Part shown: one piece after another, positions 7,968 through 17,600 of the stretch
How positions within the stretch are numbered: position 1 is the first letter of the stretch
Layout of the letters: each line of letters begins with the position of its first letter
From: Candidatus Poribacteria bacterium
Lineage (GTDB): Bacteria > Poribacteria > WGA-4E > WGA-3G
Reading direction: 5' to 3'
DNA: 54,300 bases
NCBI GenBank assembly: GCA_012270865.1
Contig: JAAXHL010000162.1
Location: 1-54,300, forward strand
Position numbers and translations under genes: made by a program
Notes under the pieces: generated by a model
Seen by the model: only the letters and a program-made list of their open reading frames with translations
What the model was told of the DNA's origin: nothing
The model's database searches: none

Positions 7968-8915
7968 ATGAAAAAACGTTGGAAACCGGTCGATATGTCC
8001 GCTGTGACCACCTATCCGCTTCAGGATCGAATCAACAAAGTCTCCGTTCACGATTTTGCGACACTGCCGGAGCCAGAGATCGACCTGTCTCCGTTCTTAG
8101 CGAGTCTCCCGAAGATACTCAAGGGATCAGATTTCCCCGCACTCGTTGACGACCTCGTTGCTGCCTACCGAAAAAAGAAACCTGTCATTGTGATGATGGG
8201 AGGGCACGTCATCAAGTGTGGACTGAGTCCGCTTTTAATCGCGTTGGCGAAACGTGGCGTGATTACTGGGTTTGCGTTCAACGGTGCGAGCAGTATTCAC
8301 GATTTCGAGATTGCACTTATTGGGGAGACTTCCGAGGATGTCTCCGCCTATCTTCAGAACGGTCAGTTCGGGATGTGGGAGGAGACTGGACGATTAATGA
8401 ACGCCGCAATCCAGCACGCTGCGGATACAGGCATCGGGATGGGTGAAGCGTTGGGTAAGCAACTGATAGAGATGGAGGCTCCTTATAATGAATATAGCCT
8501 CCTCGCTGCGGGTGTTCAGTCCGATGTCCCGATCACCGTGCATGTCGCCATTGGTACGGATATTATCCATCAGCATCCGAGCGCAGACGGTGCCGCTATC
8601 GGTGCAGCGAGTTTCACCGATTTCCGATTGTTGACAGCGTTGGTGAAGGATTTGGAGGGTGGAGGTGTCGTGCTAAACTTCGGATCGGCTGTGATTCTAC
8701 CGGAAGTTTTCTTAAAGGCGTTGACGATCGCACGGAACTTAGGGAACACTGTCTCAAACTTCACCGCTGCGAATTTCGATATGAACCAGCAATATCGTCC
8801 TGTGGAGAATGTCGTCAAGCGTCCAACGGAGATGGGTGGCAAGGGGTACACCTTCACAGGACATCACGAGTTGATGATCCCGCTGCTGGTCCAGGCGGTT
8901 CAGTCGCGCCTATAA
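7968..8915 (+). CDS. deoxyhypusine synthase-like protein
   Basis: A 315-residue protein matching the deoxyhypusine synthase fold family, NAD-dependent enzymes that move the aminobutyl group of spermidine. Visible parts are VIVMMGGHVIKCG (73-85), GFAFNGASSIHDFEIAL (101-117), GTDIIHQHPSADGAAIG (196-212), GGGVVLNFGSAV (231-242) and GGKGYTFTGHHELMIPLL (290-307). The Lys in GGKG (about 292) falls where the family's catalytic Lys sits. Bacteria have no eIF5A, so such homologues probably act on another amine or make homospermidine-like products. It stands alone behind repeated leader copy A and is followed by convergent minus-strand genes. The family call is fairly sure, the substrate is not. Confidence 0.65.
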   Translation: MKKRWKPVDMSAVTTYPLQDRINKVSVHDFATLPEPEIDLSPFLASLPKILKGSDFPALVDDLVAAYRKKKPVIVMMGGHVIKCGLSPLLIALAKRGVITGFAFNGASSIHDFEIALIGETSEDVSAYLQNGQFGMWEETGRLMNAAIQHAADTGIGMGEALGKQLIEMEAPYNEYSLLAAGVQSDVPITVHVAIGTDIIHQHPSADGAAIGAASFTDFRLLTALVKDLEGGGVVLNFGSAVILPEVFLKALTIARNLGNTVSNFTAANFDMNQQYRPVENVVKRPTEMGGKGYTFTGHHELMIPLLVQAVQSRL

Positions 8916-8928
8916 AGAATTTTATTTT

Positions 8929-9114
8929 TCAAAAACCGAGCTGCGAACCGTTTCCACGTTTCCACGCTGCTTTTAGTTCTACTAACGATTTCCGAATAGC
9001 CAGTAATTTCGGCAGCGACGGGATATGCAGATAGATTCTGAGCAATTTGCGCCGTTTGGCACTATCCATATCCCCACTCTCTTCCAAAATTTTCTGATAT
9101 ATTGAATAATGCAT
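8929..9114 (-). CDS. small hypothetical protein
   Basis: A 61-residue basic, helical protein (MHYSIYQKILEESGDMD, then KRRKLLRIYLH). The ATG at 9114 is preceded by GGGAG at good distance; a TTG at 9129 would add five residues. It follows the CYTH gene by about 45 bases on the same strand, so it is probably co-transcribed. No family recognised; the length makes the call tentative. Confidence 0.4.
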   Translation of the reverse strand: MHYSIYQKILEESGDMDSAKRRKLLRIYLHIPSLPKLLAIRKSLVELKAAWKRGNGSQLGF

Positions 9115-9158
9115 CTGAAGTTCTCCCAATGTTTGTCGGCAAGTGCCGCCGCAATCGG

Positions 9159-9710
9159 TTACGACTTTTTTTCCATAATCAGGTCGCTATAAGAGACAGC
9201 CACCGGGTCGGCAGTGCCTAAATGAAGTATATCTTTAACGTGTTGATGTTCGGCTATCGCTTCGGATTCGGTCTGTCCCTGAAACACCGTTTCCAATTCG
9301 ATATATTGCCCTAAATCGGCAACCGCATCAAGGTGGATACGGGTGTTTTGGAACATCCAGATTTCTCGTTGTTTTTTGACTATCGTTTCGATGCCTAACG
9401 CGGCGGTGAGCAGTGTTTTGAGCGTCAATGGATCATCGGTTTTGCTGAGGTGATACTGACTATAGCGGGATTTATTCTCATTCGGGCGCTCATAATAGAT
9501 GAGCCATCCTTCACCTGCTTCATCAGTCTCACGCAATTTAAGACGCGGTTTACAATCTTCCAGTGTCAAAGCGTCTTTTCCCTTAAACATATAAAAATAC
9601 GTATCAATTTGATGTACGGTTTCACGATATTTCGCTTTTAACTCGTTCAATCTCGGATAGAAATCTTCAAGCGACTGACATCGTGCCTTGAATTCTAAGT
9701 TGGTTGCCAT
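9159..9710 (-). CDS. CYTH-domain protein (class IV adenylate cyclase / triphosphatase-like)
   Basis: About 183 residues. The N-terminus NLEFKAR matches the CYTH strand xExExK in the form common in CyaB-like proteins (Asn replaces the first Glu). Further family features are the Tyr/Lys-rich YFYMFKGKDAL, the basic PRLKLRET near residue 55, IHLDAV and the acidic YIELETVF near 135. CYTH enzymes bind triphosphates with metal in a beta tunnel and act as cyclase, thiamine triphosphatase or polyphosphatase; the activity cannot be read here. ATG 9710 is chosen because homology starts there, although no strong ribosome site is visible. It follows the receiver-like gene on the same strand. Confidence 0.75.
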   Translation of the reverse strand: MATNLEFKARCQSLEDFYPRLNELKAKYRETVHQIDTYFYMFKGKDALTLEDCKPRLKLRETDEAGEGWLIYYERPNENKSRYSQYHLSKTDDPLTLKTLLTAALGIETIVKKQREIWMFQNTRIHLDAVADLGQYIELETVFQGQTESEAIAEHQHVKDILHLGTADPVAVSYSDLIMEKKS

Positions 9711-9772
9711 TTTTCGTGCAGTTTTCGTGCGGAAGTTCTCCCTATTTTGGGAGTTATTATCCGTATAAGGTT

Positions 9773-10372
9773 TCAATCAACGATCCGAAATTCTTCTTCA
9801 GGTTCAAAGTTATCTACACAGGATCGGTTGCAGCGTTCACCGTTTGATAACAACCAACAGACATCATTCTGGTGCTTGAGCGAACTGATGATACAGGTCC
9901 GCAGTTGCTCTGGGTCAAAACCACGCCCTAACAGGTAGCTGTAGCTGCCGGCTCTCATGGCACGTCGTCCCTCATAGTCGTTACGGACAATTGAGATAAT
10001 TTTGACGTGTGGCTGGTACCGCCTGACGTATTCAAAGAGCCGCCCGCGTGAGCGTCGAGTGTAGTCCGCAATTATCATCTGATATTTGCCCAGTTTCAAC
10101 AAACCGACGGCTGACGTGCTTCGGTCTGAAATATCGCATCCGTAACCTTCAGAATGGATGAGATTCCTGACTTTGTCATGTAAAAAACCGTCGCGTGAAA
10201 CCAACATTACGTCCCCTTCCAATTTAGAGACACCAATGTCTTCTTGGATATCGAGCGGTACACGTGCTTCTCGAACTCGCCAATCGAGCCGCCACCGTGC
10301 CCCTCGTATCCGCTCGTTGACTTGATTGAGCCGCTCTTCTAAATCCGGTTGCGGTTTAAAAAGTTTGTTCAT
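9773..10372 (-). CDS. receiver-like regulatory protein with Cys-rich tail
   Basis: 199 residues. Residues 1-50 are a basic helical lead, followed by a response-regulator-like domain (about 53-165): GDVMLVSRD, then KYQMIIADYTRR with an Asp where phosphorylation would occur, VKIISIVRND and YSYLLGRGFD. The acidic pocket at the first strand is weak, so phosphorylation is doubtful. The tail CWLLSNGERCNRSCVDN has three Cys that might bind metal. There is no output DNA-binding domain. GCGAGG precedes the ATG. The gene heads a minus-strand group with the CYTH gene. Confidence 0.6.
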   Translation of the reverse strand: MNKLFKPQPDLEERLNQVNERIRGARWRLDWRVREARVPLDIQEDIGVSKLEGDVMLVSRDGFLHDKVRNLIHSEGYGCDISDRSTSAVGLLKLGKYQMIIADYTRRSRGRLFEYVRRYQPHVKIISIVRNDYEGRRAMRAGSYSYLLGRGFDPEQLRTCIISSLKHQNDVCWLLSNGERCNRSCVDNFEPEEEFRIVD

Positions 10373-10538
10373 CTGATACCTCGCCTCTACAAAGTTTTTG
10401 ATGCTAAATCATGCTAACCGATCAACGTTAAACTATTCTATCATATATCTGTGACGTATTCCACTGATTTTTTGTTGATAAAAACCGAGAAATCCTATAA
10501 AATTCCTGAAATATCTCTAACAACATAGGAGCGATGTC

Positions 10539-11588
10539 ATGCCTATATCACAACTTCCACTCCCTGAACATTTCGATGCCGCTCGCGTAGACCATGTCTG
10601 GCGAATCCCGTATCAAGAACGTCAAAGCGAAGCATTGGTATGGGCAGCGCAACATGCAATACCGCCGGCATCCGAGGACGATTTTCGTACCTGTCTGCTC
10701 CTTGTCGATGTCCAGAACACATTTTGTATTCCGGGATATGAACTGTTCGTCGGTGGAAGGTCAGGAAACGGCGCAGTTGAAGACAATGTGCGTCTGTGTC
10801 AGTTCATTTATCGTAATCTATCACAGATCACCAACATCGCTTGTACGATGGATACGCATACGGCGATGCAGATATTCCACGAAATCTTCTGGCTTAACGA
10901 TGTCGGTGAACACCCTTTACCGCTACAGACATTGATTACACAAGAAGATATTGAAGCAGGGAGATGGCGCGTCAATCCCGCTGTTGTGAGTCGCCTAAAT
11001 CTGCCGAGTCAGGTTTCAGAATCCGAGGCATACACATGGCTCAAGGCATACAGCGAACATTACGTCAAGACCCTGACTGCCGATGGAAAATATCCGTTGG
11101 CGATCTGGCCCTACCACGCAATGCTCGGTGGGATCGGACATGCCATTGTCTCCGCCGTTGATGAAGCCTGTTTTTTCCATACAATCACCCGTAAGACACA
11201 GGTACATTATGAACTTAAGGGACAGAACCCACTCACTGAAAACTATTCAGTCTTACGTCCGGAGGTCCTTAACGATGCCGATGGAAAACCGATTGCGGAG
11301 AAAAATAGTGCGTTCCTTCATAAGCTGCTCGGATACGATCGTGTAATTATCGCCGGACAAGCGAAGAGCCACTGTGTCGCGTGGACTGTCAACGACCTAC
11401 TCACAGAAATTCAGGGGACCGATACGGAATTAGCCAAGAAAATCTATCTGGTGGACGATCTGACCTCACCCGTTGTCGTCCCCGGCGTAGTGGACTACAC
11501 AGAACCGGCTGACGCTACTTTTGCCAAGTTCTCGGCAGCGGGGATGCACGTCGTGCAGTCAACACAACCGATAGCGGATTGGACGTAG
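10539..11588 (+). CDS. isochorismatase-like cysteine hydrolase (nicotinamidase family)
   Basis: 349 residues, longer than the usual 180-220. The family triad is visible: Asp57 in LLVDVQNTF, Lys227 in YELKGQNP and Cys279 in AGQAKSHCVAW. MDTHT (104-108) and IWPYHAMLGG (189-198) match the metal-binding and WPxHC regions of nicotinamidases. The family hydrolyses amides or vinyl ethers; nicotinamide deamidation for NAD salvage is one option. The extra length is an insertion of about 60 residues between MDTHT and IWPYH. AGGAG lies 8 bases before the ATG. It is a single gene, convergent with the SprA-like gene. Confidence 0.75.
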   Translation: MPISQLPLPEHFDAARVDHVWRIPYQERQSEALVWAAQHAIPPASEDDFRTCLLLVDVQNTFCIPGYELFVGGRSGNGAVEDNVRLCQFIYRNLSQITNIACTMDTHTAMQIFHEIFWLNDVGEHPLPLQTLITQEDIEAGRWRVNPAVVSRLNLPSQVSESEAYTWLKAYSEHYVKTLTADGKYPLAIWPYHAMLGGIGHAIVSAVDEACFFHTITRKTQVHYELKGQNPLTENYSVLRPEVLNDADGKPIAEKNSAFLHKLLGYDRVIIAGQAKSHCVAWTVNDLLTEIQGTDTELAKKIYLVDDLTSPVVVPGVVDYTEPADATFAKFSAAGMHVVQSTQPIADWT

Positions 11589-11619
11589 TGCCGATTTTGC
11601 AGTTGGATAGTTTGGAGGT

Positions 11620-14600
11620 TTACCGGATTTCACCGCGGACGGTCAGCGCGCTTGCGACAGAAAGGAAGTCTCTGCCTTCTTCGACTCTGTCGTGGTGGTA
11701 GCTGAGACCGAGATGGAAGTTTGCTGTGATATGTGTGCTGATTTTGTAGCCGACGCGCAACGTTGTTTCATAACGCTCTGAACGTTCCTCGCGATTCGCA
11801 CCAAAGATTTCTCTACGAATCGCCCAAGAAAGGGTGTTCGTCAACTCCAAATCGTGTTTGAGTGGAATCCTACCGAAAAACGGGACCCGTATGCCGTTTT
11901 CTGTGCGATAACGGTAGTCGATACTGAAATTAGGCGTAACAATCAACGCGTTACTCAATATACCGCTCCGCTCGTGGTCTCGGAATGTTGTACGGACACC
12001 CAATGCTGTCGTCGTCTCTTTACCCCATTTGTGTATCCAGCTGAGTGAAGGTGTATGTGCCGTGCTGTCGCTGAGTGTTGTTCCCTGCGTTGAATTATCT
12101 CGTTTCGTGAAACTATAACGGAGTTGGAAACGGGGACCTTCTTGTGCCTTCAGGTCTACATTGCCTTCGTACGACTCCGCGTGCGTTGTATACGTACTCC
12201 CCAAACTTTTCCAGAAGCTGTCGGATGTGCTGGCATTCGCGCCTAAGGACATCCAAGTCCACGGGTCTACGGACCCCCGCAGCGTGTACCGACTGCTCCG
12301 TCGGGAGTTTGAACGTTCCCTGGCATCATCGGCAAGCGACCAGATTTCCAATGCGGACAACCCGGATTCCAGCTGCCGGTACGACTCGGTAGCGTTAAAA
12401 TTGGCGTTGGTACTAATTGTAAAACTCTTGAGAACTCTTTGCAAGATACCGTCCTGAACTATTGGCTGCGGGGACCCCACCCCTACGACCGGGGTACCGG
12501 CTTCGGCTTTATCACGCTCGATCCAATCCCCACGATTCTCTTCTAATTCTTGGATCTGTGTCTCATCAATACCGTCTGCTCGGAGTCGGGCACTTTGGCT
12601 TTCGGAAACCTTCGGTTTTCGGCTTTCGGTTTCCTTCAGCGAAGAGGCGTGTTTTTGCTTGGGTGTTTCTTCAGGAGTGTCCAAAACCTCTTGCTGCTGA
12701 CTGCTGACTGCTGATGGCTGACGGTTATCTTGCTGACTGCTGACTGCTGACTGCTGACTGCTAATCTGCTGATTGCTGATCGCTGGCTGCTGGTTGCTAT
12801 TCGTCGCCTCCGGCGTTTTTTGCGGTTCCAAGAACCAACCAAACCATTTTTGGACGCGCAGGTTCACACCGAGACTGACATTGCCGTTAAGTGAGGCATT
12901 TTTTTCTTCCCTGAACCAGTTCTCTCGGAAATTCATACGGCTTGTCACAGTCGGACGCATGCCGATAAAATCTCGATTCAAGCGCGGCGTAAGCGAGAGC
13001 CGATGTTCGCGTTCTGCGATTGAGAAATCGGGTTCCGCTTCTTCCGTCGCTGGTGTCTCTGTCGTTTCAGTGTTGAGTGTGCTTATTCCGGTTCTCCGCT
13101 CCTCTCGCCTCTCAAGTGTCCGGCGCACATCATAACTCGGATTCAGACTGAAGACGCTCGTCGGACTGATATTGAATGTTATTGACCCGCTATCCGTCTT
13201 TTCGTCCCTGTTTCTACCGTAACTATAATAGGATGTTGTAGAGGTCGTCGTCGCGGTCTCCGGATTCGCAAGGACATCTTCGTGGCGATACTGTACATTA
13301 ACGCCCAGCTTTGATCCGAGTTCGTATCGGAGGCTACCGGTATAAAGGTGGCTAATTTGCGTACCTTGACGTTCGTTCCAAAAGTCTTGATAATTATACG
13401 CGAAGCCGAGGTTCGGGTACGGGTTCCGGTTGAGTTGGACAGAAAAATCTCGATTACGAATTTCGCTCTTTCCGCTCTGGAAACTGCTGTAACTGCCCCG
13501 CAAACTCTCGGTTTCGGTGTCTTGCTGCCGGAGACTGTACCGGATTGGTAACCACGGAAAAACGGTAACATCTGCGTCAATGTTATAATCGTTGTTCGTC
13601 GTACTATACCCGCGAGAAGAGAGCCGTTGTCTACCGACTTCGCCTGCTCCACTTTCAAAGTCTTTATCTTGACTGGCGTATCCGCCTCGCAGTTTCACGA
13701 TATTGCCGAGCGACACTGACATGTTACCACGGCGCGCCCACCCCGCACGCACAAGCGGATCACCCAAATGAATCTCATTCACCCAGATGTCGCCACTGAT
13801 TTCGCGTCCAGTGTCATTACGGATGCCGAGCAGGATACCGCCGATGTTTTTAATAGACAGCCGCGTACTGTTTCTGCCTCTAACAGTGAAACCATCGGGG
13901 TGTCCATCTGGACCCTGGTCTTCGGTTGTCAGTTCCTCGTTATTAACATCAGTGGGTTGCGTCGTCCCACTTTCGGTTCCTACAAACAGCCCTTGACCGG
14001 TTGCGGAAGACGGATTGCTGGCGGTTACATCCGGATAAACATTTCTATGGAGGTCCCGTAAATCAATCTCGATTAACTTCCACCCCTCAAAGTCCACTTT
14101 CACCGTGTATTCATAATAGTCCGTCAAGTTCTCGAAAACGTTAATATCCTCTTCTCGCGGCTGATTAACAAACGGGTCTGAACTATAGAATGAACTCCGA
14201 TAACCCGTGCTGACAGTCGGTGCAAGTTGTAAGACAAAGGTCGTATCGCTTTTATCGCCATAGAGCCAGAATCGTAGCGTATCGTGTTTACTAAAGTCCT
14301 GTCCGTCGCTCTGTGTTAAGCCTTTCAACTGTTTAGAAGTAACACCGTAAGAACCGGGGAATAGGTAATATTCGAGACTCAACGTCTGTTCACGCTGTTG
14401 TTGCGTTTGGAAACCGAGCGAGGTCGCCGTGAAGGGGTGCAACTTCTTGAAGAGTTCATTGTCCTCAATGTCAAGATAAGCACTCTGATAGGAATCGTAA
14501 CTGAAGTTGTCTTTGGTACCGACGATGAACTTTTCGATCGTATCTTCAACGACAGTCGTTGTTGAGAGTATCTCACCCTTGGATCCCAACGCCGGTGTTG

Positions 14601-17600
14601 TCTGTGTCGCTGCTCGGGTAATAACACCTTGTTGCCATTTATTTCCGACGATTTCAATAGATGCCCATTGCAGTGTGCCTGTTGCACTACCCGGAGCGTT
14701 TTTGCTTAACCAGAATCGGAAGTGTTGCACGAAAACAAGGCTCGGCACGCGGGACCCTACCGGTCTGAATTGAGAAATCGGGATACTCAGGAACATCCAA
14801 CCGTTAGCGTTTTTGCTTTTAATCCATTCATTCGGGATTTCGTTCAACGGAATCGAAACTTCAAAATAGGCATCTACACCGTCAAGCACGCCATCGCCGT
14901 TAAGGTCTTCACTATCGAGAATCTGGTTGTCAGCACCGATAGCTGCGCTTTCGATGGGACCGTCGTAATTCCATCCGACATCCTCACCTGCATCCAAGGC
15001 ACCGTTTCCGCGATACCGATTTGCTTCCGCGAGGTTCTCCAGGTCCAAGTCTAACGCGTCGATATTATCATCGCCGTTTGTATCCGTGAGTGTATGCGGT
15101 AGGTCTTCGCTATCCAAACGTTGGTCGGCATCCGTGTCTTCGTTAACGACACCGAGATTTAAGTGTAAGGTCACGTTATCGTCGCCTTGAACACGCATCC
15201 AGATCTCAACGAAACCGCGTTCGGAATAATCGACACCGGAGGGTGAGATGCCGTTCGAGAAGCCACCCCACTCCGCCACGACATCTGTGAAATCGTAGCC
15301 GAGTTCCATGATAAGCCGTTCTTCGGTTGAGAGTGACAGCGGTTGGATCGAAGACGCAGGCACATCTCGGTTCCGCATATAGTTGCCGACCGCTGTCGTT
15401 TCGTCTTTGTCTTTCAGCGCAACTTTAAAGATCGCACGATTCTCGTTCGTCGGTATAATGCCGTAAGCGTCTGTGTCAATTGTAGATGTATCCTCCCTAA
15501 GGTAGGGTAGACTGCTCGGTTTCCAATTGTATTTTAATGTTGGTACAGTCGTCGATTCTTTCGCGCCTTCCATACTATCAATAAGTGCAACACCGATGCT
15601 GTTCGGGTTGTTATGTGAATAAGCCGCCTCTCCACTAAAGTCCACCGAGAACGGAAGGTTCCTCGTGTTAATAAAGGGTAACAGGTTAAAAATACCGGCG
15701 ACGTTGAACGCTCTGCCGAAACTCGTATTCACATTGAACGCTTGCAACCGATTCGGCACGCCGTTTACATCTGGTATCTCCGCCGGTTGTTGTCCGGTAT
15801 TCAGGATATAACCTGTTGAAAGCGCGAACCCCTTTTGGAAAACCGGGTTGAAATAATTCCCGCTACCGTAGGCACCGTAGTAGCTGCCCCTTCGGGACCT
15901 ACCACCTAAACTCCCGAAACCGCTGTAACCGCCACCGTAACCGCCCCCGAAACCGCTGCCCCCAAAACCGCCCCTACCGAAACCGCCACCTAAACCCCTT
16001 CTGCCTAAACCGCCTAAACCACTGCTTCTGCCTGACAATGGTTCACCGAACGCATCCGTCCCTTCGCCGTAGGGGTCGGATAACCCATCCCCTACCATTG
16101 ACTGGAGACCGCCAAGTCGGTCAAATCTATCCTCAAGGCTCTGTTGTTTATCTGATTTAGATTTCGGCTTGTGCGTATACTCTAACCATACACCGACGAC
16201 CGCTTGTTGCGATGAGCCACCGAAAGGTGTTTTCTCAAATTCCACAACGATTTCGTCGAACTCGTCGAGTTGCCTGAAAAATCGGATCGTACCGACCTCA
16301 TAGAGCATCATATAATCGGTGTCACGGGTCAGGAGTTGCCCGTTTAAACGGACTGTTTCACTATCCGGAATGACGAACAGACCGACGTTGTATGTTTCCG
16401 ATTGATACGTATAGTCGGCGATAATCGTATAAATTTGGGCATTTGAGAAAGAACCCTCAAGATAAAGGGCATCGTTGTTAAGCGAATCTCGGTAATCGTA
16501 ATACGGATGGTTCGGGTCTGTAATTTGGAACGGGTTTGTCGTCGGGAAACGCAATAAACCCCTATCGTAATCTATAAACTCCGAATCGATGTTGCCATCA
16601 CCGTTCTGATCCAAACCGAAGATTTCTATATAAGGAACAAGACCTTCGTTTGTCTGAAACGTTTCGCTCTGCCCCTGCTTGCGGATTGTGAGTTGAAAAT
16701 CGCGTGGGTTAATGTTCTGGCTACCGAGGTAGTAAGCATACGATGCCTCCGTGCCACGAAAACCTTTGTCTTTCAGCACGACGTAGCCGATCTCTTCACC
16801 GCCTTCATCAATCGTCCCATCGCCATTTTCATCGACAAAGACTTCGCTCGGGTTACCAACCGTGCCGCCACCGCCTCCCTCATATTCATAAGCAACGATG
16901 ATCGTGTAGTTGGCGGAGATTGATGAAAGAAATTCGATCTCACCCGTAACGTAGTCGATGTTGTAGTCTTGTCCAGCAAATTGCGGGTTAAAATAACCGC
17001 GACTCGTCCGTATGCCGCCTTGGTTGTTGCCGACAACGCCGTCATCAATGTAAATTTGTTCACTCCGGGCTTTGATAGGGAGATAAGCCTCGTGTAGTAA
17101 GTCGTCTTCACCCTTATGGATATGGTAGTACCGATTTTTGATGTAGTTGGTATCAGGAATCTGTGTGCCTGGCGTTCCGTAACCGTAACCACCGGCGCGC
17201 CGCGACTGACCGCGAAAAGTCCGCACCTCGCGTATCCCTTTACTTCGAGAACCGAAAGCCGTAAGACGTGTATTTTTCCATTCAAAGACCCCTTCAAGTC
17301 CGAACAAATTCCGATTGATGTTCAGAAAACGGGTGTTCGGCAAATTAAGCGTAATGTCACCGAATGAGATCGTTTTTATGATGCTCTCCGGGGTGCCTTC
17401 GTACCAGATTTTAATCTTCTGTTCCCTCGCGCCACCGAGTCCGTATCCGCCGCCATAACCGCCGCCGTATCCGCCATAGCCGCCGCCACCGAAACCGCTG
17501 CCACCAGCACTATAGTCCACCGCAATATGTGTCCGTTGCCCGACGCGACCGTGTAATCCCAATTGCTGTATCTGCCGAAGGTTGAAACCCGTTGAGCGTG

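Noticed and set aside
9711..9776. Longer CYTH protein starting at a TTG that overlaps the receiver-like gene
   Set aside because: The added residues (KPYTDNNSQNRENF) have no family match; the CYTH core begins right after ATG 9710.
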